From: Anaerobiospirillum sp. NML120448
GTDB taxonomy: Bacteria > Pseudomonadota > Gammaproteobacteria > Enterobacterales > Succinivibrionaceae
Assembly: GCF_023050945.1 (NCBI RefSeq)
Contig: NZ_JALKIM010000027.1
Coordinates: 1 to 46,402, forward strand
Reading direction: 5' to 3'
Length of the DNA stretch: 46,402 nt
Positions 8,483 to 17,897 of the stretch are shown one piece after another (positions within the stretch are counted from its first letter, which is position 1; each line of letters starts with the position of its first letter). The position numbers and the translations under genes are program-made. Under the pieces are notes generated by a model. The model had not been told where the DNA came from. It saw nothing but the letters and a program-made list of their open reading frames with translations, and made no database searches.

Positions 8483-9258
8483 GCCACAGCTTGAGATTAA
8501 ACCTCAGCCTGAACCTGAACCCCAGCCCATAGCGACAGCTAAAGCCTCTTAGCGCTTTTACATTTGTTAGTACTTACCATTACCTGGGGCAAATAAAAGT
8601 CCTGTGGGATCAACAGGCTATTATCCAGATATTTAGAAAATGGCAGCTTTCTGAGCAAGGTATTTTAGCGGTTTATTACTATTGTCAGGTAAACCATAAT
8701 GCGGCCATACTAAGGTATCCCACAAGATATTTACTTGAACAATTACCTTTGAACTCGCACTTGGCCGTACCCTTGCACTTGCCATTGCTCTTGCCTTAGA
8801 ACTTGCTCTTGCATTTGCCCCTATCATTGCCATTGCTCTTGCCCTTAGAACTTGTCATTGAACTTACCCTTACGCTGGCACTAGTGAGAGTTTACGAAAG
8901 TTTATTCATGGTCAAACCAAAAATTAACAAGGATAATGTTAGCCTTAAGCTAGCTCATAGTTGTAAACGAACTTTTGAAAACTTGCACTTACAATTGTAT
9001 TTGCCTTTACCTTTGAAATTGAACTGGCTCTGGCACAAGCAAAACCAGCCTTTGGGCTCTATCAGCCCTGAAATAAATTGCGAAAAAAGGCAGGGGTTAT
9101 ATCACGAGGTAAGGATGGTGGTGGGGTTCTTAAACTTTTGTTGCCAAGTATATTGCCAGATAGATCACGGCTTATTGCACTTGTGTAGTCTAAAATATAT
9201 TATAGTGGTTTAAGTACAGATTTAACTATTATTTGGTAGACTGTTGGGAGATAAGAGC
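8483..9258. other. Intergenic region with low-complexity CTTGCC/GCAAG words
   Basis: No gene is supported. At about 8750-8880 and again at 8985-9035 the sequence is built from hexamer-like words (CTTGCC, TTGCAC, ATTGCT; GCAAGN on the other strand). These create open but compositionally extreme frames on both strands. At 9136-9155 a 20-bp stretch matches 6439-6458 with one mismatch. Confidence 0.5.
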
Positions 9259-12200
9259 ATGAGTGATATGGCGGCTGGCAAAATTGATGCTCAAGAGCAG
9301 GTAGAGGACACAAACATTCAGTCCTTTTACAAATTGCTTAATAGCATTGAGCAAAGCTCTAGCGATGAGAAGGATAAGGGTACTCGTTTTGAGAATCTGG
9401 TCTTAGACTTTTTGCAAAACGATCCTACCTATAAGAATGATTTTGCTAAGATTCAAACCTATGCTGACTGGGCACAAGAGCATACTGACATTGTTCCTAA
9501 CAAGAAAGATATTGGTATTGACTTAGTTGCTACCAACTTATGCTTAGACAATGAGTCTCAAACTTACACTGCTATTCAATGTAAGTTTTATGCTCAGGAT
9601 GCCAAGGTTCCTAAAAAGGAAATCGACTCCTTTCTATCAGCCTCTGATACCTCTTTCTTTACTGGTCGCATACTGGTTGCTACCAATAGCAATTGGTCTG
9701 ACAATGCTTTAGCTACCTTAGCAAGCAAGACTGTGCCTTGTATTGTGATTGATCGTGAGCAATTAGCCCAATCCTCTATTAACTGGTCTAAATATCAACA
9801 GACTGGACAAGTACAAGTTACCAAGCGCTCATTACGTACCTATCAGCAAACTGCATTGCAAAACGTCATCTCAGGCTTTAAGACTCATGATAGAGGCAAG
9901 CTGATTATGGCTTGCGGTACAGGTAAGACCTATACCTCTTTAAAGATTGCTGAGGCTCAGACCAATAATAATGGTTTTGTGCTTTTCTTAGTGCCATCCT
10001 TAGCCCTCTTAAGCCAAACTCTATCTGATTGGAAACAACAAAGTGAATTTCCAATTAGGGCTTTTGCTGTATGCTCTGATACCACTGTGGGTAAGAAGAC
10101 TAAGAGCGGCTCTATCGATGATTTATTAACTCCTAATGAGCTTAACTACCCTGCTACTACCAATGAGCAAGATTTAGCCAAGCATGTGCAAAATGCTTTC
10201 CAATATAAAGAGCAGCAGCAAGAACAAGGCATGGTAGTCATTTTCTCTACCTACCAATCCATTGAAGTTATTGCCCTTGCTCAAAACAAGTTAGGCATGC
10301 GTCCTTTTGACTTAGTAATTTGCGATGAGGCCCACCGCACCGCAGGTGGCTACCTTATCAATCCAGACCTTACTAAAAAGGAAATCCTTGCTCACAGCGG
10401 CCTCCTAAATGACACCAACCTTAGTGCCACCAATGCCGAGCAAACCCAAGCGCCAGCACCAGTTCCAGCAACTGCTGAGACCCAAGCTGCAATTATAGCC
10501 CCTCAAGTTCCTAATGCTCCAAGCACTGCCAAGGCAGATGCTCTGTCAGCACCAGAACAAGAACCAGCAACCAAGGCTAAAACCAAGTCACGCAAGTCAA
10601 AATTGGACTTTATTGATGATGAGGAAGCTGTCTTTACTCGTGTTCATAATGACCAGTTTATCCACGCTAAAAAGCGCTTGTATATGACTGCTACTCCAAA
10701 GATCTATGGTGATGCTGCTAAAGAGCAAAAAGACAATAATGAAGTAATCCTTTATTCTATGGATGATGAGGCTGTATTTGGCCCAGTATTCCATAGTTTG
10801 AATTTTGATGAGGCCGTGCAATTAGGCTGTCTGGTCGACTACAAGGTCATTGTTCTTGCCTCAGACTCTCGCTTTATACGTAGTGATGAAGACATCATTG
10901 AACGTATTAATGAAGATCACGCCGCTCGTATTATTGGTAGCTGGAAAGCTCTCAACAAGTATGGCACCTCTGAGGACTTACATGATGATGCTAAGCCAAT
11001 GAAAAGAGTGGTAGGCTTTGCTCAAGTAATTAACAGAGATGCTAAGAACATCAAAATTGCCTCCAAGCTATTTACTCAAGAGTTTGACAATGTTGTTAAT
11101 GTTTATCGTGACCAAGTTTTAGAACTTGCTAATAAAGAGCGTGATGCTTTTGAGGAACAAGAGTACGAATATGTTGCCAATCACCAACTACACTGCGATT
11201 GTAAGCATATTGATGGCTCTATGAATGCCAATCAAAAAGGCGATCTCTTACAGTGGTTGCGTGAAGAGCCAGAGCAGGATCACTGCAAAATTCTCTTTAA
11301 CGTGCGCTGTCTGAGCGAAGGCGTGGATGTGCCTGCGCTGGATGCTGTTATCTTCTTGTCCCCACGTAAGTCCCAAGTTGAGGTAGTGCAGACTGTGGGC
11401 CGTGTAATGCGTCGTGCCCCTGGCAAGATACGTGGCTATGTCATTTTGCCAGTAGTGGTAGACAATTTAGAGAATATTGATAATGCCTTAAGCCGCTCTG
11501 ATAAGTTTGCCTGTATTTGGCAAGTGCTCAAGGCCTTAAAAGCCATTAACCCTAATGATGTCATAGTCGACGGTGCCTTAGAAAAACTAAGCGATCGTAT
11601 CGAAGTAGTGTGCGTTAACCACAATGCTATTGAGCGCAAAGCTAAGTCAGCCACTAATAAACCAAAAGTTTACAGTGATGGTGAAGGCAAAGGCGAAGGC
11701 TCAAGCTCTGGCGCTGGAGATTTATTAAGTGGCTCTCTAGCACCAACTCAAGGAACTCTTATTGGTGAGGACTTTGTATTTAAGGTAGAAAATACCATTA
11801 AGTCAGCCATTATCAAGAAGCTTGGTAATCGCCGTGAATGGGAAGAATGGGCTGAGGATGTAGCTGAAATCTGTAAGAATCAGGTAGCTTTCATCAAAGA
11901 CAAACTCAACAACACCGAAAACAAAGAACTGCGCTATGCTTTTAATGACTTTAAGGATCAGCTCTCATGCTCAATTAATGGTCATAAGGCAACTCAAAAT
12001 GATAACCAAAATGCTCAAGATGCGCTCTTTGGTGGTAATACCCTTAGCGATGACGAAGTAATTGAGATGCTCTCCCAGCATATCGTAATTAAGCCAGTGC
12101 TTGATGCTCTCTTTAAGGGCTATGCTTTTACAGAGAACAACCCAATTGCCAAAGCTCTTACTGATATGCTGGAGAAGTTTGACGATAATGGGTTGCATAA

Positions 12201-14610
12201 GGCTAACAAGGAACTGGAGTACTTCTACAGATCGGTTGGCATTCGTATGCAAAACGTTAAGACCATTGCCGAGCGCCAATCCGTAATTGTCGACTTATTC
12301 GATCGCTTCTTTAAAGTAGCTTTCCCTAAGCAACAGGAAAAGCTGGGTATTGTTTATACTCCATTAGAAGTAGTGGACTTTATTAACCACTCTGTAAATG
12401 ACATCTTAAAGCAAGAGTTTGGTCAGACCTTTGCCGATCCTGGCGTACATGTCCTTGATCCATTTACTGGTACAGGTACCTTTATTACCCGACTAATGCA
12501 ATCTGAGGACTTAATCCCCAAGGATGCCTTACCTTACAAGTACTTTAACGAACTGCATGCCTTTGAGCTTATGCCTCTTGCCTACTATGTAGCCTCCATC
12601 AATATGGAAGCTGTATATCAAGAGTTTTTCCCAAAGGCTCCATACGCTCCAAACAACATTACAGTCTTAACCGACACCTTTGCCCTGCACGATGAGGAAA
12701 TAGCCCCAATCTTTAAGGACTCCATCGGCAAAAACACCTCCCGCCGCAAGCAAGTCGACAGCCTCGACCTGCGTGTCATTATTGGCAATCCTCCATATTC
12801 TGTAGGTCAGGATAACCAAAATGATGACAACAAGAATGATCGCTATTTAGGTGATGGCGGTGTGGATACACGTGTTCAGGATACATACGTTAAAGAGGCA
12901 AAAGGAGTTAACTTAAAAGGAAAGCTCTATGATAGTTATATCAAAGCTTTTAGATGGGCCTCTGATAAGTTAGGCGATAAAGGCGTGATTGCCTTTGTTA
13001 CTAATGCAGGTTGGCTTGATAGCGCATCTGCTAACGGCATGCGTAAGTGCTTGTCAGAAGAGTTTAGCTCTATTTACATTTACCACTTAAAGGGTAATGC
13101 CAGAACATCAGGTGAACAAAGACGTCGTGAAAAGGACAATGTTTTTGGTGTTGGAAGCCGTGCTCCTATTGCTATCACTATTTTGGTAAAGAATCCAAAT
13201 GCCGCAGAACAAGGCAAGATCTACTTTGGGTGTGTTGATGACTACATGAGCAGAGAGGATAAGCTCGGTCAGCTTGCTAAGTTAGGTACTATTAAGAGTG
13301 CAAAATTAACAGAAATTGTTCCTGATGAGCATAATGATTGGCTCAATCAGAGACGAACTGACTTTGCCAAGTTTATTACTGTTGATGGCAAAAAGACTGA
13401 TGGCTTAGCTGTATTTAATAATTTTAGTTTGGGAATTTTCACTAGTCGTGATGTTTGGTCATATAACGCTTTAAAAGAAAAGATTACATCTAATTTCAAT
13501 AGATGTATTAGTTTCTATAATGAGCAAGTTTCACTTAAGAAACAGCTAGGAGATAGCTTTGTTCGTGATACTGATCCTAAAAAGATTAAGTGGGATAGAC
13601 CTCAAATTAAACATGTTGAGATGGGCAGAGCTTATCCTGAATTTAAAGAATCAAGCATTGTTACTTCAGTTTATAGACCGTTCTTTAAGCAGTTCTTTTA
13701 CAATGATCCATTATGGATTAACTGTACTTACCAAATGCCAAAGCTCTTCCCTTATAGCGGCGCTAAAAACTTAATTATTGGCATTGTTAGTGTAGGAGCT
13801 AAAGACATAAATTGTTTGATATCAGATTCTATTATGGATCTACATGTCCTTGATTCTGGTACACAATGCCTTCCACGCTACGTTTATACCGAAGCTCTTA
13901 AGGGTGGGTTGATTGGAGAGTTCAAGTCGGTTCAGCCTGATGAGCATGGCTATGTGCGCAGTGATGGTATCAATCCTGAGGCGGTCCAGCACTTTAAGGA
14001 TGCTTATCATGAGCATGCTGATAAGGTCGATGTGGATGCGATTTTCTACTATATTTATGGCGTGTTGCATAGCCCTGAGTATCGTAGTACTTATGCTAAC
14101 AACCTACAAAAGGAGCTGGCTCGTATTCCACGTGTGGCTACTTATGAGGAATTTGCTGCTTTTGAAAAGGCTGGTCGTGCTCTAGCTGAGCTTCATGTTA
14201 ACTATGAGACTGTAAAGCCATATGATGGCTGCACCATAGAGATGGCTGATGCTCCTTCTTACCGAGTAGAAAAGCTTGCCTATGGCAAGATTGCTGGGCA
14301 AAAAGGTGATGCAGCCAAGGATCGCTCAACCATTATCTACAACAACAGCATTGCCATTAAGAACATTCCTCTTGAGGCTCAAGAGTACATTGTTAACAAG
14401 AAGTCTGCCCTTGATTGGATTGTGGAGCGTTGCTGTGTTTCTACCGATAAGGACAGCGGCATTGTTAATGACTTTAATGACTATGCTAAAGAAATGGGTG
14501 ATGAGAAGTACATATTTAAGCTTATTTTAAGAGTGATTACTGTTTCTCTTGAAACTATGAAGATAGTAAAGGCTCTACCAAAGCTTAATATCCACCCATT
14601 AGATAAGTAA
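9259..14610 (+). CDS. Type ISP restriction-modification enzyme (single polypeptide)
   Basis: This 1783-residue protein combines the order known from LlaGI/LlaBIII: nuclease, translocase, methylase, specificity domain. An Mrr-like PD-(D/E)XK nuclease is near residues 85-115 (DIGIDLVA...IQCKF). A superfamily 2 helicase has Walker A (GTGKT, ~220), DEAH (~356), TAT (~476) and QTVGRVMRR (~711). An N6-adenine methylase has VLDPFTGTGTF (~1065) and NPPY (~1177). The remaining ~550 residues should hold target recognition. Known relatives methylate one strand and cut DNA after ATP-driven translocation. The ATG at 9259 is preferred over TTG 9244 because GGGAG lies 8 nt upstream. An Ala/Pro-rich stretch of about 70 residues separates DEAH from TAT, and a second Gly/Ser-rich linker follows the helicase. 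All key motifs are intact. Confidence 0.92.
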   Translation: MSDMAAGKIDAQEQVEDTNIQSFYKLLNSIEQSSSDEKDKGTRFENLVLDFLQNDPTYKNDFAKIQTYADWAQEHTDIVPNKKDIGIDLVATNLCLDNESQTYTAIQCKFYAQDAKVPKKEIDSFLSASDTSFFTGRILVATNSNWSDNALATLASKTVPCIVIDREQLAQSSINWSKYQQTGQVQVTKRSLRTYQQTALQNVISGFKTHDRGKLIMACGTGKTYTSLKIAEAQTNNNGFVLFLVPSLALLSQTLSDWKQQSEFPIRAFAVCSDTTVGKKTKSGSIDDLLTPNELNYPATTNEQDLAKHVQNAFQYKEQQQEQGMVVIFSTYQSIEVIALAQNKLGMRPFDLVICDEAHRTAGGYLINPDLTKKEILAHSGLLNDTNLSATNAEQTQAPAPVPATAETQAAIIAPQVPNAPSTAKADALSAPEQEPATKAKTKSRKSKLDFIDDEEAVFTRVHNDQFIHAKKRLYMTATPKIYGDAAKEQKDNNEVILYSMDDEAVFGPVFHSLNFDEAVQLGCLVDYKVIVLASDSRFIRSDEDIIERINEDHAARIIGSWKALNKYGTSEDLHDDAKPMKRVVGFAQVINRDAKNIKIASKLFTQEFDNVVNVYRDQVLELANKERDAFEEQEYEYVANHQLHCDCKHIDGSMNANQKGDLLQWLREEPEQDHCKILFNVRCLSEGVDVPALDAVIFLSPRKSQVEVVQTVGRVMRRAPGKIRGYVILPVVVDNLENIDNALSRSDKFACIWQVLKALKAINPNDVIVDGALEKLSDRIEVVCVNHNAIERKAKSATNKPKVYSDGEGKGEGSSSGAGDLLSGSLAPTQGTLIGEDFVFKVENTIKSAIIKKLGNRREWEEWAEDVAEICKNQVAFIKDKLNNTENKELRYAFNDFKDQLSCSINGHKATQNDNQNAQDALFGGNTLSDDEVIEMLSQHIVIKPVLDALFKGYAFTENNPIAKALTDMLEKFDDNGLHKANKELEYFYRSVGIRMQNVKTIAERQSVIVDLFDRFFKVAFPKQQEKLGIVYTPLEVVDFINHSVNDILKQEFGQTFADPGVHVLDPFTGTGTFITRLMQSEDLIPKDALPYKYFNELHAFELMPLAYYVASINMEAVYQEFFPKAPYAPNNITVLTDTFALHDEEIAPIFKDSIGKNTSRRKQVDSLDLRVIIGNPPYSVGQDNQNDDNKNDRYLGDGGVDTRVQDTYVKEAKGVNLKGKLYDSYIKAFRWASDKLGDKGVIAFVTNAGWLDSASANGMRKCLSEEFSSIYIYHLKGNARTSGEQRRREKDNVFGVGSRAPIAITILVKNPNAAEQGKIYFGCVDDYMSREDKLGQLAKLGTIKSAKLTEIVPDEHNDWLNQRRTDFAKFITVDGKKTDGLAVFNNFSLGIFTSRDVWSYNALKEKITSNFNRCISFYNEQVSLKKQLGDSFVRDTDPKKIKWDRPQIKHVEMGRAYPEFKESSIVTSVYRPFFKQFFYNDPLWINCTYQMPKLFPYSGAKNLIIGIVSVGAKDINCLISDSIMDLHVLDSGTQCLPRYVYTEALKGGLIGEFKSVQPDEHGYVRSDGINPEAVQHFKDAYHEHADKVDVDAIFYYIYGVLHSPEYRSTYANNLQKELARIPRVATYEEFAAFEKAGRALAELHVNYETVKPYDGCTIEMADAPSYRVEKLAYGKIAGQKGDAAKDRSTIIYNNSIAIKNIPLEAQEYIVNKKSALDWIVERCCVSTDKDSGIVNDFNDYAKEMGDEKYIFKLILRVITVSLETMKIVKALPKLNIHPLDK

Positions 14611-14657
14611 GTCTGTTGTAAACAGCTAATAGCTGTAGTCGATTAAGCACATAATAT

Positions 14658-14697
14658 GAAAAGCTCTTATGCAGAAATGCTTAGGAGCTTTTCTTTG
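14658..14697 (+). terminator. Terminator after the Type ISP gene
   Basis: GAAAAGCTC (14658-14666) pairs perfectly with GAGCTTTTC (14685-14693), and TTT follows. It lies 48 bp past the stop codon. Confidence 0.75.
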
Positions 14698-14889
14698 AAT
14701 GCAAACCAACAGCTTGAGTGTTAGGGCGGTAGTAGCATTAATAGCAATCGAGTAATGATAAGTAGACCATTAATTTGATTAGATTGTATACAGTTAGAGT
14801 TGGTGTTTTAAGGTAAATACGTGATTGTCTCTACTATGTCTGAGCCTTTGCAAGAGCTCTATTAGAGATGAGCAGATATCAAGAGCAAA

Positions 14890-15033
14890 TTAAGAGATAT
14901 CAGGGTAGACATTGTTAACGTAGACTTGGTCTTGGCTGTTGGTTGAAGAGCTAGAGCTAGAGCTACTATTACTATTGCAGCCTACTAATACTGTGGCTAA
15001 CAATAAGGCACAAATTAAGGATAGAAATTTCAT
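14890..15033 (-). CDS. Small serine-rich lipoprotein
   Basis: This 47-residue protein has a basic start (MKFLS), a hydrophobic stretch and a lipobox LVGC with the modified Cys at residue 19, followed by an unbroken run of serines interrupted once by Asn, and an acidic C terminus. It should be lipidated and membrane-anchored by Lgt/Lsp processing. A frame extends 13 codons upstream, but the ATG at 15033 is preceded by TAGGAG at 8-13 nt and starts the signal peptide. I do not recognise a family or function. The ISAs1 element sits only 59 bp upstream of this start and may have cut it off from its promoter. Confidence 0.75.
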   Translation of the reverse strand: MKFLSLICALLLATVLVGCNSNSSSSSSSSTNSQDQVYVNNVYPDIS

Positions 15034-15082
15034 AGAGTTAACTCCTAAAGGAAGTTGGTAGACAAAACTCAAAGTTACTCCT

Positions 15083-15092
15083 TTATTATTGG
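15083..15092. repeat. ISAs1 target-site duplication, left
   Basis: TTATTATTGG abuts the left inverted repeat and is identical to 16359-16368, the expected length class for ISAs1 elements. Confidence 0.92.
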
Positions 15093-15222
15093 CAGGGTCG
15101 ACGCATCTTTTTTTCCGAAGAAATTATATTAATATAGTTTGCATGGAAAACCTAAACAATTTGCTATTTTAGCTTATTTATGCAATTCTACATCCTCTTA
15201 TTTCGCTAAAGAGGATATTAAT

Positions 15223-16343
15223 ATGGAATTAGTTTTTTTTTTTTTAAGGATATTAAAGACCCAAGAATAGATCGTACCAAAAAATATCCTTTAGATGAGC
15301 TTATATTCAGTGCTTTAGTTGCTATTTGGTCAGGAGCTAGATCATGGTACGAAATAGCAGAGTTTGCTGAGGATAAGCTACAGCTGCTTAAAGAGTTTTT
15401 GCCCTTTACTAATGGCATTCCTTCACATGATACTTATAACCGGTTCTTTTCTATTCTTCCAGAGGAAGAGTTTGAAAAGGCATTTATTTCTTTTGCAGAG
15501 TATCTGATTGGAGATAGTCTCGAAGGTAAACTAATTAACCTTGATGGCAAACAAATGCGTGGCGCAACAAAAGCAAGTGATGGAATCATCCATATTGTTG
15601 CGGCCTGGTGTGCTGATTGTAAACTATCTTTAGGCCAAGTGTCTGTTGATGATAAGAGCAACGAAATTACTGCTATTCCTTTGCTTTTAAACAAGCTAAA
15701 TATCAAAAAAGCCGAAGTTTCTATAGATGCTTTAGGAACACAAACTGAAATTGCTAAGTTGATTAATGATAAGCAGGGATTCTATTTGCTTGCTGTTAAA
15801 GATAATCAAAAGTCACTTAATGATGAGGTCAAAGAGTTATGTTGCAACTATAAGCCAATAGATGTTGACAACGAAATTGATTCATATAGTGGTAAAGTGA
15901 TTCAGCGAAAATGTGAGGTTTTTAAAGCTAATCCAAAAGTAATCACAACCTCAAGCAGATGGGCTGGACTTAAACAAGTTATTAAAGTTACTTGCACTAC
16001 TACAAACAAGGCATCAGGTGAGACAGCCGAAGATATTCGTTATTATATTGTTAACTCCAAATTTGATGCAGCTCACTACCTTGCGAGCACTAAAAACCAC
16101 TGGTCAATTGAGAATGACTGCCACTGGCAACTTGATATAAGTTTTAATGAGGATGAGACTAGAAAAACAAAAAACTCCGCTAAGAATTTCTCTCGTCTCC
16201 TTCGCTTTGCTCTTAACTGTGTGCGTTCAGTTGATTTTGGTGAAAAAAGAAACAAGAGCTCCGTAAAGAGTAGATGCTTTGCACTAGCAAATTCCAAAGA
16301 TCTTTTGATGAAGCTACTTTACAACAAGGCTATCGAAAAATAA
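15223..16343 (+). CDS. ISAs1-family transposase, frameshifted at a T13 run
   Basis: The transposase starts at ATG 15223 (AAAGAGG 8 nt upstream) and reads MELVFFF. The rest of the protein (KDIKDPRIDRTKKYPLDELI...) lies in the -1 frame, entered within a run of 13 T at 15233-15245. A run of 14 T would give one continuous frame. The body is otherwise full length and intact. It has the first catalytic Asp in NLDGKQMRG, the second in SIDALGTQ, the Glu in NHWSIENDCHWQLD, and the ISAs1-typical FNED(E) segment. The shift may be a disabling indel, slippage used to limit transposition, or a sequencing error in the homopolymer. Translation starting only at the internal TTG at 15399 would remove a conserved N-terminal region and is unlikely to be the native protein. 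Confidence 0.85.
15233..15245 (+). repeat. T13 homopolymer in the transposase gene
   Basis: Thirteen consecutive T occur six codons or fewer from the start codon. The tract length decides whether the transposase frame is open: 13 is out of frame, while 14 or 11 would be in frame. Confidence 0.9.
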
Positions 16344-16358
16344 GACACGTCGACCCTG

Positions 16359-16368
16359 TTATTATTGG
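16359..16368. repeat. ISAs1 target-site duplication, right
   Basis: TTATTATTGG, identical to 15083-15092. Confidence 0.92.
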
Positions 16369-16471
16369 GGGCTGCTTAGGAAAACATGAGATTACTGCCC
16401 ATAAGCAAGCTCAATTAAAGAAATAGGGCGTTAGAGCCCCAGACAAAGAAAAAAGTGGAGTTGCCTGGCAA

Positions 16472-16507
16472 AAATAAAGGGCAGGATGCTTGGCCATCTT
16501 GCCCTTT
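16472..16507 (-). terminator. Terminator of the MFS gene
   Basis: AAAGGGCAGGATG and CCATCTTGCCCTTT form a 12-13 bp stem with one G-T pair. On the minus strand the stem is followed by TTTATTTTTG. It starts 26 nt after the stop codon of the transporter. Confidence 0.75.
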
Positions 16508-16532
16508 AATTATTTGCGAAAAATAAACTGAA

Positions 16533-17897
16533 TTATTTGTTGCTTGCGTTGGAGCTTAGCACCGGCTCTTTATCATGAGCATCTTGCTGGAGCTTTTGAG
16601 CTTGGGCTTGAGCCTTAGCTTGGGCGGCCATTTCTTTGGCAATTTCTTTAGCAGCCTCTTCTTTAATAGCACTAATAGCATCATGACTTGGGGGTTCTTT
16701 GGCGGCTAGCTGAGGATTAATCTTAAGGCTAGCAGGGGCTTTTAGAATTACCAAGATAGCAATGAATACTAAAGTACAGCCTGAGACAAAGAATACTGAG
16801 GCTAAGTTGACATAAGTAGCAATCAAACCACCAATAAGCGGGCCAATAGCACCACCAATTTGCTGGGAGGAGAACAGCATACCAAAAGCTGAGCCTCTTT
16901 CTAATGGTGAGGTTAGATTAATAATCATGGCATTAGCTGATGGGAAAATGCCAGAAAAGCCTAAGCCTACACAAAATTGCAAAATAGCAAAAGGAACCAG
17001 AGTATTAGGTATATATTGAGCCGCAATTAAGATACCAGCTGCGATTAATGCGGTAACCATGGTGCGATAAAAGCCAATAGCCTGTCCCTTACGACCCCAA
17101 ATAGGAGCAGCAATAGCTCCTGCAAAACCTGATAGCGAGAATACTAAACCTGAAATTAAAATTAGGTTCTCATCTGTACCTCTTAGCTCTCCAATATAGA
17201 GAGTTAAGATAGGCTGGAGCAATAAAATCACCATATTGGTAAGGCCTGTGGCGATGAGCAAAATCATAATGCCATTACGCTTTAGAAGCTCACCATAGGA
17301 CACCACTGCTTTACCTTTTTGATCTTGGGCTTTTGGTGGTTCTTTAATAAAGAAGATGGTTACCAAGGTAATTGCGCATAAGGCACCAGCTGAGATAAAG
17401 AAAGAGGTGCGAATACCAAAAGACTCTGCTAATACACCACCAAAGAGAGGGCCTAAAATACCACCACAAATATTGGCACTTTGCATTACACCCATACTAA
17501 TGCCTACCTTATTAGCTGGGGTATAAGCTGAGGTTAGAGCTAAGGAAGCTGGCCATAAACCAGCAGCAAAACCTTGCAAGATACGCACTAAGAATAGCTG
17601 GAAAGGAGTTTGTACTAAGGCACCTAAAAAGTAGGTTAAGGCAATTAAGGAGCTGGAGCGAATAAGCATGAGCTTCTTGCCCTTAGAGTCTGCCATCTTG
17701 CCCCAAATAGGAGCCATTACTGCGCATACGGCAAAGGAAATAGCAAAGATAGCACCTGTCCAGATATTTAAAGACTCAGGTGAAGCTCCTAGATCATTTT
17801 TTAGGTAGAGAGGTAAAAAAGGAATAAGCATAGTGTAGCTTGCTGACATTAACACTACATTACATGTCATCAAAGCTAGAACAACTTTCCAATTCAT
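16533..17897 (-). CDS. MFS efflux transporter, MdtG-like
   Basis: This 454-residue inner-membrane protein has about 12 hydrophobic segments in two halves and the MFS loop 2-3 signature GKMADSKGKKLML. Its N-terminal half follows the pattern of the MdtG/drug:H+ antiporter-1 group (LIPFLPLYL, WGKMADSKGKK, RILQGFAAGLWP). It should exchange protons for small molecules, and the substrate cannot be told from sequence. The last ~55 residues are hydrophilic, Ala/Lys/Gln-rich and probably a cytosolic helical tail, which is longer than usual for MdtG. The start at 17897 has GGAG 8 nt upstream. It stands alone, with a terminator downstream and a long non-coding stretch upstream. Confidence 0.88.
   Translation of the reverse strand: MNWKVVLALMTCNVVLMSASYTMLIPFLPLYLKNDLGASPESLNIWTGAIFAISFAVCAVMAPIWGKMADSKGKKLMLIRSSSLIALTYFLGALVQTPFQLFLVRILQGFAAGLWPASLALTSAYTPANKVGISMGVMQSANICGGILGPLFGGVLAESFGIRTSFFISAGALCAITLVTIFFIKEPPKAQDQKGKAVVSYGELLKRNGIMILLIATGLTNMVILLLQPILTLYIGELRGTDENLILISGLVFSLSGFAGAIAAPIWGRKGQAIGFYRTMVTALIAAGILIAAQYIPNTLVPFAILQFCVGLGFSGIFPSANAMIINLTSPLERGSAFGMLFSSQQIGGAIGPLIGGLIATYVNLASVFFVSGCTLVFIAILVILKAPASLKINPQLAAKEPPSHDAISAIKEEAAKEIAKEMAAQAKAQAQAQKLQQDAHDKEPVLSSNASNK

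Larger units (their letters stand above)
15093..16358 (+). mobile_element. Complete ISAs1-family insertion sequence
   Basis: The 1266-bp element starts with CAGGGTCGACGCATCTTTTT and ends with the near-perfect inverse (CGTCGACCCTG at 16348-16358). The first 11 bases match perfectly and similarity extends to about 25 bp. It carries one DDE transposase and is flanked by a perfect 10-bp direct repeat, so the insertion is probably recent. It lies between the lipoprotein promoter region and the 3' end of the MFS gene. Confidence 0.95.

Noticed and set aside
8803-9213. 136-codon Leu/Pro-rich frame
   Set aside because: It is produced by low-complexity CTTGCC words; the opposite strand is open too, and no start signal is seen.
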